Positions 20,005-28,429 of a stretch of DNA of 64,000 nucleotides are shown here, in pieces. Numbering within the stretch: the first letter of the stretch is position 1; every line of letters starts with the position of its first letter. Source of the stretch: Candidatus Kryptobacter tengchongensis (GTDB lineage Bacteria > Bacteroidota > Ignavibacteria > Kryptoniales > Kryptoniaceae). Below the pieces are notes generated by a model. It searched no databases. It was not told where the DNA came from and saw only the letters and a list, made by a program, of their open reading frames with translations. The stretch lies in contig FAON01000014.1 of NCBI GenBank assembly GCA_001485605.1, positions 59,483 to 123,482 of the forward strand, read 5' to 3'. Made by a program: the position numbers and the translations under genes.

Positions 20005-20411
20005 TTTAAAAGAATTAAAATAGCAATCAAGAAATTTAAAATATGGCTTACAAAGCAAAGGAGACAATTAACCTTTAGAACTCTTGTAAGTATATAAACC
20101 AGATAAACTCCAACAGCGACCACAAACCATGAAGCTATTGCAATTGCTGTTTTAATATAACCGTTACTTTCTAAAATAGCAAAAAGTAAAATAGCAAAAT
20201 AGTAAGCGAGCCCATAGATGAAATTTGGCAATCCAAGAAGTTTAGCATATTCGCTGTAAATTATCATTTGACAGGTGTTTTCGGTTAATTTACATATTTT
20301 AGGGACAAGAAATTTTGAGGGAGAAACAATTTGATAATAAACAAATGTGAAATAAAGTGAGATGTAAAAGCCAAGGATGGAAAGTGTAATTATTGCTATT
20401 TTTGCTACCAT
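20001..20411 (-). CDS. Vitamin K epoxide reductase (VKOR)-family disulfide-forming membrane protein
   Basis: The 136-residue protein has four or five membrane helices. Visible motifs are a periplasmic cysteine pair (ICKLTENTCQM), the segment LLGLPNFIYGLAYY, and the quinone-side CxxC in VNCLLCFVSH. Bacterial VKOR reoxidises a DsbA-like partner and passes electrons to quinone, replacing DsbB. No thioredoxin-like partner is fused or adjacent. The ATG at 20411 is chosen; a longer TTG start at 20435 would lie inside the rpmB terminator hairpin and is unlikely. Translation would begin 10 nt after that hairpin, so expression needs read-through or a promoter inside rpmB. Confidence 0.82.
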   Translation of the reverse strand: MVAKIAIITLSILGFYISLYFTFVYYQIVSPSKFLVPKICKLTENTCQMIIYSEYAKLLGLPNFIYGLAYYFAILLFAILESNGYIKTAIAIASWFVVAVGVYLVYILTRVLKVNCLLCFVSHILNFLIAILILLK

Positions 20412-20415
20412 AGTA

Positions 20416-20446
20416 ATAAAAAATCCCGACCCCAAAGGTCGGGATT
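20416..20446 (-). terminator. Intrinsic terminator after rpmB
   Basis: A perfect 10-bp stem (AATCCCGACC / GGTCGGGATT, 20422-20446) with a 5-nt loop lies 4 bp after the rpmB stop and is followed on the minus strand by a T-rich tract (TTTTTTATTA). The start codon of the VKOR-like gene follows directly. Confidence 0.88.
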
Positions 20447-20450
20447 CAAT

Positions 20451-20642
20451 TTAGGCTGGTTTTTGAACTCGTCCCAATTTTATGCAGGTAGCACATACCT
20501 TTATTCTTCTGACCTCGCCATCAATTACAGCTCTGACTTTTTGAAGGTTTGGTATCCATCTTCTTTTTGAAAGATTATGAGCATGACTTATTCTGTGTCC
20601 TGTAATAGGTCTCTTACCGCAGATTGCACATATATTTGCCAT
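20451..20642 (-). CDS. rpmB: 50S ribosomal protein L28
   Basis: The 63-residue protein is standard L28: MANICAICGKRPITGHRISH, then HNLSKRRWIPNLQKVRA, then IKVCATCIKLG. It keeps two Cys pairs (CAIC and CATC), the zinc-binding form. It lies 34 bp downstream of tRNA-Cys on the same strand and is closed by an intrinsic terminator, so tRNA-Cys and rpmB probably form one short transcription unit. Confidence 0.97.
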   Translation of the reverse strand: MANICAICGKRPITGHRISHAHNLSKRRWIPNLQKVRAVIDGEVRRIKVCATCIKLGRVQKPA

Positions 20643-20676
20643 TTTCGTTCATCTGTATTTTATTTAATAAATTTTG

Positions 20677-20749
20677 AGGCGACGCTGGGATTCGAACCCA
20701 GGAATAGCGGTTTTGCAGACCGCCCCCTTAGCCACTTGGGTACGTCGCC
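20677..20749 (-). tRNA. tRNA-Cys (anticodon GCA)
   Basis: The minus strand folds into a standard cloverleaf. The 7-bp acceptor stem is GGCGACG / CGTCGCC with discriminator U, as expected for cysteine. The anticodon arm is GCGGT-CTGCAAA-ACCGC, giving anticodon GCA, and the T arm loop is TTCGAAT. The 3' CCA is not encoded (TCA follows). A promoter with a 17-bp spacer lies just upstream. Confidence 0.96.
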
Positions 20750-20762
20750 TTTTTCAAGTATA

Positions 20763-20791
20763 AATATAAAAATTTAAAGCCAAAAAATCAA
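20763..20791 (-). promoter_or_regulatory. Sigma70-like promoter of tRNA-Cys/rpmB
   Basis: On the minus strand: TTGATT (20786-20791), 17-bp spacer, TATATT (20763-20768), with the tRNA 5' end 13 bp downstream of the -10 box. The same hexamers and spacer occur before tRNA-Asn. Confidence 0.7.
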
Positions 20792-20861
20792 TTAAATCTG
20801 AATTTAGTTTAAAACTTGGGAGAGAAATTATTTCACCTGATTCTAAACGATGCCTCTTTTC

Positions 20862-20890
20862 TTGATTATTTTGAAAGGTATTGGTATATT
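20862..20890 (+). promoter_or_regulatory. Sigma70-like promoter of the M16 peptidase/ald/nuo run
   Basis: TTGATT (20862-20867), 17-bp spacer, TATATT (20885-20890), 44 bp before the M16 peptidase start. It lies in the 185-bp gap between the divergent tRNA-Cys and peptidase genes, almost back-to-back with the tRNA promoter. Confidence 0.65.
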
Positions 20891-20934
20891 TTGAGTAAAT
20901 TAAAATTCAAATTTTTGACAAACTTTATCACGAA

Positions 20935-22275
20935 ATGAAAAAATCAACGATAGCAGAGAAAAGAAAAGTTCAAGGATTGACTTCAAATTACAATAAAACC
21001 GTTCTTGAAAATGGAATAAAAATTGTTTCCGAATCAATCCCACATGTTAAAAGTATCTCTATTGGTGTGTGGGTTGATGTAGGCTCAAGGGACGAGAATG
21101 AGTTAAATAATGGGATAACCCATTTCATAGAGCATATGGTTTTTAAGGGGACGAAAAAGAGAAATACAAGGGAAATAGCTGAATTTGTTGAGAATATCGG
21201 TGGTTATCTTAATGCTTTCACGACAAAGGAAAACACCTGCTTCTATGTGCGAATCTTAAGTGAGCACTTAAAAGAGGGGGTTGAGATACTTTCAGATATA
21301 GTTCAAAATCCTGTATTTGACAAAAAAGAAATTGAAAAGGAAAAGGGGGTTGTCTTTGAAGAGATAAAAGATATTGAGGATGATCTTGAGGAATATATTG
21401 GTGATCTACTTGAATACCATATTTATTATCCTCATCCGCTTGGTTTTCCGATAATTGGGACGCGGGAAACTGTGAGTAAATTTACAAGAGAGAAACTTTT
21501 TGAACATTTGAGGGCATTTTATAATCCCGCTAACATTGTAATTTCCGCTGCTGGAAATCTTGTCCATGATAAACTTGTTGAATATGTTAGCAAGTTTTTC
21601 AATCTGACGAATAGAAATGGTTTTTATCATATGAGAAAGAAGCCTGAAAAGGTAAGCGCTGTTAATTATGTGATTGAGAAGCCAGCAAGTCAGTCTCATG
21701 TTTGCATAGGAACCGCAACTTATGGAGCAAAAGATTCAAAACGAGATCACCTGTTCCTTCTTAACACTCTTCTCGGTGATGGGATGAGTTCAAGGTTGTT
21801 TCAGAATATAAGGGAAAAGTATGGGTTTGTGTATTCAATTTATTCGTTTTATACGATGTTTAAGGATTCTGGAATTTTTGGAGTTTATTTTGCGTGTGAT
21901 AAGAAAAATGTTTCAAAAGCAATTGATCTCGTATGGAAAGAATTTAATTTGATTGTTAAAAACGGGATTGACCCAGATGAGCTAAGAAGGGCGAAGGCAC
22001 AGGTTAAAAGTTCTTTGTTAATTGGTTTGGAGAGCATGTCAAACCGTATGCAAAGGCTTGCACAAATAGAGCTTGTTTATGATGGTGTATATTCCGATAT
22101 TGGTGATATCATACGGAGGATTGAGAAGATTTCACCTGATGAGGTTCAGGAGATTGCAAGTGAAATTTTGAACGAAGAGAGATTTACAACGATAATTATA
22201 AATCCAGCAAAAAATAATATGGAGAAAACCTATGATCGTTGGCGTTCCAAAAGAAATCAAAAGAATGGAAAATAG
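20935..22275 (+). CDS. M16-family zinc peptidase (processing-peptidase type)
   Basis: The 446-residue protein carries the inverted zinc motif HxxEH (HFIEH, residues 63-67) and the downstream ENIGGYLNAFTTKENTCFY segment typical of M16B. The second domain is also M16-like (LLNTLLGDGMSSRLFQNIREKYGFVYSI). There is no signal peptide, so it is probably cytoplasmic, as in Bacillus YmxG/MlpA-type proteins that may process or degrade peptides. Its end overlaps the start of ald by 44 bp, so the two are certainly one transcript. Confidence 0.88.
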   Translation: MKKSTIAEKRKVQGLTSNYNKTVLENGIKIVSESIPHVKSISIGVWVDVGSRDENELNNGITHFIEHMVFKGTKKRNTREIAEFVENIGGYLNAFTTKENTCFYVRILSEHLKEGVEILSDIVQNPVFDKKEIEKEKGVVFEEIKDIEDDLEEYIGDLLEYHIYYPHPLGFPIIGTRETVSKFTREKLFEHLRAFYNPANIVISAAGNLVHDKLVEYVSKFFNLTNRNGFYHMRKKPEKVSAVNYVIEKPASQSHVCIGTATYGAKDSKRDHLFLLNTLLGDGMSSRLFQNIREKYGFVYSIYSFYTMFKDSGIFGVYFACDKKNVSKAIDLVWKEFNLIVKNGIDPDELRRAKAQVKSSLLIGLESMSNRMQRLAQIELVYDGVYSDIGDIIRRIEKISPDEVQEIASEILNEERFTTIIINPAKNNMEKTYDRWRSKRNQKNGK

Positions 22276-23353
22276 GGTAGCACTTTTACCAGCTGGTGTT
22301 TCAATTCTCAAAGCGCATGGTCATACTGTTTTGGTTGAAAAGGGCGCTGGGTTGGGTAGTGGTTTTAGTGATGATCTTTACAGGGACGCTGGTGCTGAAA
22401 TTGTTGATGACCCAAAGGAAATTTATGCAAAGGCGGATATGATTGTTAAAGTTAAGGAACCGATAGGTTATGAATATGATTTGTTGAGAAAAGATCAAAT
22501 TGTTTTTACCTACTTTCACTTTGCAGCAAGTCGTGAATTAACCGAAGCTGTCATTAAATCTGGATGTATTGCGATTGCTTATGAAACGGTTCAAAAAGAT
22601 GACGGAACTTTACCTTTACTTGAACCGATGAGTGAAATCGCCGGGAGGATGGCACCTCAAGAAGGAGCGAAATATCTTGAGAAGTCAATGGGTGGTCGTG
22701 GTGTCTTGCTTGGAGGAGTTCCGGGAGTTGAGCCGGCTGATGTCACAATTATTGGTGGCGGGGTAGTTGGAACAAACGCAGCAAAAATAGCAGCTGGGCT
22801 CGGCGCAAGAGTTACAATTCTTGATGTCAATCTCCAAAGGCTAAGATATCTTGATGATATAATGCCCAAAAATGTTATAACAATGGCCTCTAATGAGTAT
22901 AACATAGCAAAAGCAGTTCGTAGAGCTGATGTTTTAATCGGAGCTGTTTTGATTCCAGGAGCAAAAGCTCCAAAACTTGTGACGAAAGAAATGGTCGCTC
23001 AAATGAAGGAAGGTGCAGTGATAATTGATGTTTCAGTTGATCAAGGAGGTTGCATTGAAACCATAAGACCAACAACACACGATGACCCTGTGTATGTTGA
23101 ATATGGGGTTATTCATTACGGCGTTGCAAATATGCCAGGAGCCGTTCCAAAAACATCAACCATTGCACTTACTAATGCAACATTGCCGTATGTAGTTGAG
23201 CTTGCTGATAAAGGTTTTGAAATGGCTATAAAAACCAATAAAGAGTTGAGAAGAGGGGTTAATATAATTGAGGGTAAGGTCACACATATAGGAGTAGCAG
23301 AAACATTTGGGCTTGAATATACCCCAATTGAAGATTTAATTAAACTTGACTGA
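22232..23353 (+). CDS. ald: Alanine dehydrogenase
   Basis: The 373-residue protein starts MIVGVPKEIKRMENRVALLP with the substrate-binding Arg15, and has VKVKEP with Lys75, the catalytic His region YFHFAAS, and the NAD-binding glycine-rich segment IIGGGVVGTNAAKIAAGLGA. It interconverts L-alanine and pyruvate plus ammonia with NAD, linking nitrogen and central carbon. The start lies inside the peptidase gene with GGAG (22220-22223) upstream. It is followed after 20 bp by nuoG, so NADH made from alanine oxidation would feed the complex I encoded alongside; that link is inference. Confidence 0.95.
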   Translation: MIVGVPKEIKRMENRVALLPAGVSILKAHGHTVLVEKGAGLGSGFSDDLYRDAGAEIVDDPKEIYAKADMIVKVKEPIGYEYDLLRKDQIVFTYFHFAASRELTEAVIKSGCIAIAYETVQKDDGTLPLLEPMSEIAGRMAPQEGAKYLEKSMGGRGVLLGGVPGVEPADVTIIGGGVVGTNAAKIAAGLGARVTILDVNLQRLRYLDDIMPKNVITMASNEYNIAKAVRRADVLIGAVLIPGAKAPKLVTKEMVAQMKEGAVIIDVSVDQGGCIETIRPTTHDDPVYVEYGVIHYGVANMPGAVPKTSTIALTNATLPYVVELADKGFEMAIKTNKELRRGVNIIEGKVTHIGVAETFGLEYTPIEDLIKLD

Positions 23354-23373
23354 TAAACAAATCAGGAGTTCAA

Positions 23374-25098
23374 ATGGCAAAAATAACAATAGATGGAATA
23401 ACAGTTGAAGTAAAAGATGGAATAACTGTACTTCAAGCTGCACTTGAACTTGGAATTGATATTCCACATTTTTGTTATCATCCTGCACTTTCAATAGCTG
23501 GAAATTGTAGAATGTGCCTTGTGGAGATTGAGAAGATGCCAAAGCTTGCTATTGCTTGCGCAACCAGGGTTATGGATGGAATGATCATTCATACCAAAAG
23601 TGAAAAAGTAAAGAAAGCAAGGCAAGCTGTTCTTGAGTTTATTCTTATCAATCATCCTTTAGATTGCCCAATATGTGACGAAGCTGGGGAATGTAAACTT
23701 CAAAATTACACATATATCTATGGTCCAGGGCATAGCAGATTTGATGAAGAAAAAGTTCATAAACCCAAAAGGGTTCCACTTGGTCCAAACATTGTTCTGG
23801 ATGTTGAAAGATGTATCATGTGTTCAAGATGCGTAAGATTTTTTGAGGAGATAGTAAAAGATCCACAGCTTACATTTACGCAAAGAGGGGACAGAGTAGT
23901 TCTGACGACTTTTCCAGGAAAACGGGTTGACAATCCTTATTCAATGAACATAATTGATATATGCCCCGTTGGTGCGCTTACCTCAAGGGATTTCAGATTT
24001 AAAGAGAGAACATGGAATATGACGGCGATCCCAAGTATATGCCCGGGTTGCTCAAGGGGTTGCAATGTATATCTTTGGGTTAGAAATAATCAAATTTTAA
24101 GAATCACACCAAGAATTAACATGGAAGTTAATAGATACTGGATGTGTGATTATGGGCGCTTCACTTATAAACCTGTAAATTCTGAGGACAGAATAAAATC
24201 CCCTATGATTCGCCAAAATGGTGAACTTGTTGAAGTTGATTGGGATATTGCAATAGAAAAAGCAAGTTCTTTGCTCAGGAAAGTTAAACCTAATGAGGTT
24301 GCTGTGATTGGCTCAGCGTATGCGACAAATGAAGATAATTTTATCCTTCAAAAGTTTGCCAAATCTGTCCTTAAGACGGATTATATTGACTTTTTACCAC
24401 ATGTTAAAGATGGGGATGAGGACGATTTTCTCATAAGAGCTGATAAAACTCCAAATTCAACTGGAGCAGAGCTCGTTGGTGTCAGGGCAGGGAATAAACA
24501 TGGATTTGAAGAGATAATTGAAGGCTTGAAGGAAAGGAAATTTAAAGTTATTTATGTAATGGATGATGATATCGTCCTTAACGATGAAATTTATAATTTG
24601 CTTGATGGCGTTGATTTAATTGTTCATGCAACAAATAAGAATAGAACTGTTGAGAAAGCGACAGTTGTTTTTGCGAGCGCATCATTTGCGGAGAAAGAGG
24701 GAACATTTACAAACTTTGAAGGACGAGTTCAAAAGATCAACATTGCTGTTCTTCCTAAAGATGTTGAACCATACATGCTTTATAAACCGAGAAAATTTGG
24801 TGAAATAAAGCCTAATACGGGAGAAATTGATAAGTCAAAGCTTGCTTTATCTCGGCTGTTCAATTTTGGAACTAATTTTGATAGATGGGCAAGCGGTGAG
24901 AGAAGGAATGTCAAACCGTCATGGTGGGTAATTGTGCAGATTGCGAATGAGCTTGGTGCAAAGTTTAGCTATAAAAATGTTGAAGATGTATTCAATGAAC
25001 TTGCGCAAAATGTTCGTGAGTTCAGAGGTTTAACCTATGAATCAATTGGTGATGCAGGAGCAATGATAAATAGAAAGGCGACAGAGGTTGAAGTTTAA
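23374..25098 (+). CDS. nuoG: NADH-quinone oxidoreductase subunit G (short form)
   Basis: The 574-residue protein has all N-terminal cluster motifs: a [2Fe-2S] site (Cys34, 45, 48, 62), the His-liganded cluster (His94, Cys98, 101, 107), the N5-type CxxCxxC set (Cys147, 150, 153, with Cys197), and a further CxxCxxxC set at 223-230 with a later Cys (WMCDYGR). The molybdopterin-oxidoreductase-like remainder is reduced compared with the roughly 900-residue E. coli subunit. NuoG carries electrons through the peripheral arm of complex I. AGGAG at 23363-23367 marks the start. Only nuoG, nuoH and nuoI are here. Confidence 0.93.
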   Translation: MAKITIDGITVEVKDGITVLQAALELGIDIPHFCYHPALSIAGNCRMCLVEIEKMPKLAIACATRVMDGMIIHTKSEKVKKARQAVLEFILINHPLDCPICDEAGECKLQNYTYIYGPGHSRFDEEKVHKPKRVPLGPNIVLDVERCIMCSRCVRFFEEIVKDPQLTFTQRGDRVVLTTFPGKRVDNPYSMNIIDICPVGALTSRDFRFKERTWNMTAIPSICPGCSRGCNVYLWVRNNQILRITPRINMEVNRYWMCDYGRFTYKPVNSEDRIKSPMIRQNGELVEVDWDIAIEKASSLLRKVKPNEVAVIGSAYATNEDNFILQKFAKSVLKTDYIDFLPHVKDGDEDDFLIRADKTPNSTGAELVGVRAGNKHGFEEIIEGLKERKFKVIYVMDDDIVLNDEIYNLLDGVDLIVHATNKNRTVEKATVVFASASFAEKEGTFTNFEGRVQKINIAVLPKDVEPYMLYKPRKFGEIKPNTGEIDKSKLALSRLFNFGTNFDRWASGERRNVKPSWWVIVQIANELGAKFSYKNVEDVFNELAQNVREFRGLTYESIGDAGAMINRKATEVEV

Positions 25099-25152
25099 TT
25101 TTTGACGCCATTTAGATTTTGATCTTAAACAAAAATTAAAAAGATAAAGCAC

Positions 25153-26169
25153 ATGGAAACGATTTTAATTGTGATCATTAAATCTGCCATTTTCATACTT
25201 CTTTTTTTAAGTGCATCCGCTGTATTAACTTATGTTGAGAGAAGGGTTTCAGCATTTATTCAGGATCGGCTTGGTCCCAACAGGGTTGGTCCTTTTGGGT
25301 TGTTTCAGCCAATTGCTGATGTTATAAAAATTATTTTCAAGGAAGAGATAATTCCTGCAAATGCGGACAGGGCTTTGCATACGATCGCACCTATAATTTC
25401 ACTTTTTGTCGCATATAGTGTTTTTGCAGTTTTACCACTTGGTGAGAAACTTGTTATTGATGGAAAAGAGATTAAACTTGTCGTAGCTGATGTAAATATC
25501 GGATTTCTTTATATTCTCGCTTTAAGTTCGCTTGGTGTTTATGGAGTAACTTTAAGTGGGTGGTCCTCAAATAATAAGTATTCACTTTTAGGTGCTTTGA
25601 GGGCTTCGGCACAGATGATAAGTTACGAGCTTTCACTTGGGCTTTCGCTTGTGGGTGTTGTTCTTGTTTCCGGGTCAATTCAAATTGATGAGATAATACG
25701 CTCGCAGGCGAATGTTTGGAATATATTTTATCAACCCGTTGGTTTTATAATTTTCCTTGTTTCGGCTTTTGCCGAAACCAACAGATTACCGTTTGATCTC
25801 CCTGAAGCGGAACCTGAACTTGTTGCAGGCTATCATACAGAATATTCAGGGATGAAGTTTGGCGCGTTTTATCTTGCCGAATACACGAACATAATAACTG
25901 CAAGTTTGCTTGTTTCAGCATTTTACCTTGGTGGATGGTATTTCCCGTTTTTTGATATTTACAGTGGGATGAGCCCAAATCTCGCTGGGATTTTGCAGGT
26001 GATTGTGTTTTTCGCAAAAGCAGGATTTATAATTTTCCTTTTCATGCTTGTCAGATGGACATTGCCAAGATTTAGATATGACCAACTTATGCGTCTTGGA
26101 TGGCAGGTTTTATTGCCACTTGCGCTTTTAAATGTTTTAATAACTGGGCTTGTGAAAATCATTCTTTAA
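25153..26169 (+). CDS. nuoH: NADH-quinone oxidoreductase subunit H
   Basis: The 338-residue membrane protein has about eight helices. Diagnostic segments are YVERRVSAFIQDRLGPNRVG, AETNRLPFDLPEAEPELVAG and YSGMKFGAFYLAEY, which form the quinone chamber and the first acidic proton path. Length is normal. It sits 54 bp after nuoG and 20 bp before nuoI, the standard order for these three genes. Confidence 0.96.
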   Translation: METILIVIIKSAIFILLFLSASAVLTYVERRVSAFIQDRLGPNRVGPFGLFQPIADVIKIIFKEEIIPANADRALHTIAPIISLFVAYSVFAVLPLGEKLVIDGKEIKLVVADVNIGFLYILALSSLGVYGVTLSGWSSNNKYSLLGALRASAQMISYELSLGLSLVGVVLVSGSIQIDEIIRSQANVWNIFYQPVGFIIFLVSAFAETNRLPFDLPEAEPELVAGYHTEYSGMKFGAFYLAEYTNIITASLLVSAFYLGGWYFPFFDIYSGMSPNLAGILQVIVFFAKAGFIIFLFMLVRWTLPRFRYDQLMRLGWQVLLPLALLNVLITGLVKIIL

Positions 26170-26189
26170 AATAAATTTTCAATTTGAAA

Positions 26190-26720
26190 ATGAGCCAAGT
26201 AAAGATAAATGGAAGACCGAGGACAAGGGAGATAAAGCGTAAATCAAATATGAACCTTCTTGAACGGCTTTATCTTCCCGAAATTTTTAAAGGTTTGAGC
26301 ATTACATTTCGTCAGATATTTAAACCCAAATTCACATTTGAATATCCAGATGTCAAATGGCAACCACCAGCTTCTTTTCGTGGAAGACCTGTCCTCGTTG
26401 TAGATGATGAAACTGGAGTTGAAAGATGTGTGGCTTGTGGGCTTTGTGCAAGAGTTTGTCCTGCTCTTGCTATTGAGGTTGTCGCTGATGAAACTGAACT
26501 TGATAAGGAAAGATATCCAAAGAAATTTGAAATAAATATGTTGCGTTGCATATATTGCGGACTGTGCGAAGAAGTTTGTCCTGAAGAAGCGATTGTGATG
26601 AGCAAAGAATATGAGCTTGTTTTTACAAACAGGGAAGACGCAATTTTTGGAAAGGATAAGCTTTTGATGCCCGCTTCAATGTTAAAAGATCGCCTTGAAT
26701 TTTTAAGGAAAATGAGATGA
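26190..26720 (+). CDS. nuoI: NADH-quinone oxidoreductase subunit I
   Basis: The 176-residue ferredoxin-like protein has two [4Fe-4S] motifs: [16 protein letters not shown] and [16 protein letters not shown]. These are clusters N6a and N6b, passing electrons to N2. The ATG at 26190 (MSQVKING) is preferred over an in-frame TTG two codons earlier. In most operons nuoJKLMN follow; here a type IX-secreted protein follows after 21 bp, so the membrane-arm genes must be elsewhere. Confidence 0.95.
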   Translation: MSQVKINGRPRTREIKRKSNMNLLERLYLPEIFKGLSITFRQIFKPKFTFEYPDVKWQPPASFRGRPVLVVDDETGVERCVACGLCARVCPALAIEVVADETELDKERYPKKFEINMLRCIYCGLCEEVCPEEAIVMSKEYELVFTNREDAIFGKDKLLMPASMLKDRLEFLRKMR

Positions 26721-26741
26721 AAACAAAATTATCCAACCGCT

Positions 26742-28427
26742 ATGGGTGATGATAAAAGTTCGCCGTGTGCTAATTTGATTTTTAAAAAATTCTTCATCCT
26801 GTTTCTTGTCCTGTCCTCAATATTTTCGCAAGTGTTCGCTCAAAAAATTTCCCTTGCTCAATACCCAGATGAAGTCGTAAAAGGTGAAAAATTCGCCGTT
26901 AAACTTGATATTTATACAGAACCAGAAGATAAAATTTTTATCATTGCTTCAATTGACGGAGAGGTTAGCCTACACGAGTTCCTCTTGCTTGAGGATTCAA
27001 TTTTTAATGTTGAACTGGTTAAGTTAAATCAATTTTTTATTCCAAAGAATCATTTCCCAAATGGATTTTTCGCTCAGAAAACCTTTATCTTCGCTGATAC
27101 CTTTGTTCATTCATCCGCTTTGCGAAGTTACGCCCTTGTAATGAGTGCGAGAACGACAGGTGAAGTCAAAATAAAATTTTTACCTGTGAAACTTTACTCG
27201 GATTCTTTGATCTATGACACAGTGGGGGTAGGGAAAGGACAGCTTACCATCAAAGTTAAAAGCTCCGTTGAGAAAACAGCTGGCTTATGTGCCAAATTTG
27301 AGAAAGAAGGATTTATCAAATTTAATATGAATGAAAAATTTACCGCAAAAAATGGCTTTACGCTGTCGTTCTGGATTAAGACGACATTGATGAAAGGAAA
27401 GATGATCACATTTAAATCTGGGATTGATAAAAGTTTTATGATAGTTGGATTGAAATCTGGAAATATATTCTTTTCAATAAACAATTCAATTGGAAAATAT
27501 GAAGTGGTGTTGCCGAAGTTTGTGAGCGATGGGAAATGGCATAACATTATCATCGGACAATCGGACAATTTTTTAAGATTTTATATTGATGGTGAAAGGA
27601 TTGATGAGGTTTTGATACCGAATTTATCACAATTTGAGATAAACCGCCCAAGCGTGAGGGTTGAAAATGTTTTGATTGATGAAATTGTTCTTCTTAAAGG
27701 TGGGGGAGCAGGGATTGTGGAGCGTCTTTCGCGATATTTTGTAAAAGCTGATACCGAGGTAATCTTTCTTTTGAAATTTGAAAATGAAACAGTAAATATC
27801 TCTGGAAATGTAAGCGGTGTTGAATCAAGTGGTGTTAAATTTGTTCCATCATCGGCTCCGATTTGTTCGCCAGAAGTAAAAATTTCAGCCCAGCTGAAAG
27901 ATAATAACATCATTATAAACTGGGAAGTTGAAGATCCTTCTTTCATTGATAGGTTTGTCGTTGAAAGAAAGGTAAGAGATGAATTGTTTCAACCTGTTTA
28001 TCAAATTTTCCCATCCGAACAGAAAAGGTATACATTTGTTGATGCGACTGCTGAAAACAATGCCGTTTATTATTACAGGGTCAAACGAGTCAATAGAAAT
28101 GGCAGTATTGAATTTTCTGATGAAGTTAAAATCGGCATGGGGTTGAAGAGGGATTTTGAAATCATTGGGAACTTTCCTAATCCATTTAATTCCGAGACGA
28201 GGATAATTTACAATCTTTTCAATGATACTTATGTCAAATTAACTGTTTATGATATTGTTGGGCGTGAGATTGCCATTTTAGTTGATGGATTTCAAAGCGC
28301 AGGGAGACATGAGATTTCGTTTAATCTCGGGAATGTGAAATCAAATGAGATAACGAGTGGAATTTATTTTTACAAACTTCAAACACAGCGTGGATATGAG
28401 ATAAGAAAAATGATAGTTATAAAATAG
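26742..28427 (+). CDS. Type IX-secreted LamG-like surface protein
   Basis: The 561-residue protein has a signal peptide preceded by a long N-terminal segment (cleavage near QVFAQ). A concanavalin/LamG-like jelly roll lies at about 190-330 (FTLSFWIKTT ... GKWHNIIIGQSDNFLRFYIDG), an Fn3-like stretch at about 385-465, and a classical type A type IX sorting domain ends it (IGNFPNPFNSETRI ... GIYFYKLQTQRGYEIRKMIVIK). The sorting signal marks it as cargo of the system encoded by porU-porV at the left end. LamG folds often bind glycans, and a surface glycosidase follows after 2 bp, so a joint glycan-handling role is plausible. Confidence 0.82.
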   Translation: MGDDKSSPCANLIFKKFFILFLVLSSIFSQVFAQKISLAQYPDEVVKGEKFAVKLDIYTEPEDKIFIIASIDGEVSLHEFLLLEDSIFNVELVKLNQFFIPKNHFPNGFFAQKTFIFADTFVHSSALRSYALVMSARTTGEVKIKFLPVKLYSDSLIYDTVGVGKGQLTIKVKSSVEKTAGLCAKFEKEGFIKFNMNEKFTAKNGFTLSFWIKTTLMKGKMITFKSGIDKSFMIVGLKSGNIFFSINNSIGKYEVVLPKFVSDGKWHNIIIGQSDNFLRFYIDGERIDEVLIPNLSQFEINRPSVRVENVLIDEIVLLKGGGAGIVERLSRYFVKADTEVIFLLKFENETVNISGNVSGVESSGVKFVPSSAPICSPEVKISAQLKDNNIIINWEVEDPSFIDRFVVERKVRDELFQPVYQIFPSEQKRYTFVDATAENNAVYYYRVKRVNRNGSIEFSDEVKIGMGLKRDFEIIGNFPNPFNSETRIIYNLFNDTYVKLTVYDIVGREIAILVDGFQSAGRHEISFNLGNVKSNEITSGIYFYKLQTQRGYEIRKMIVIK

Positions 28428-28429
28428 CT

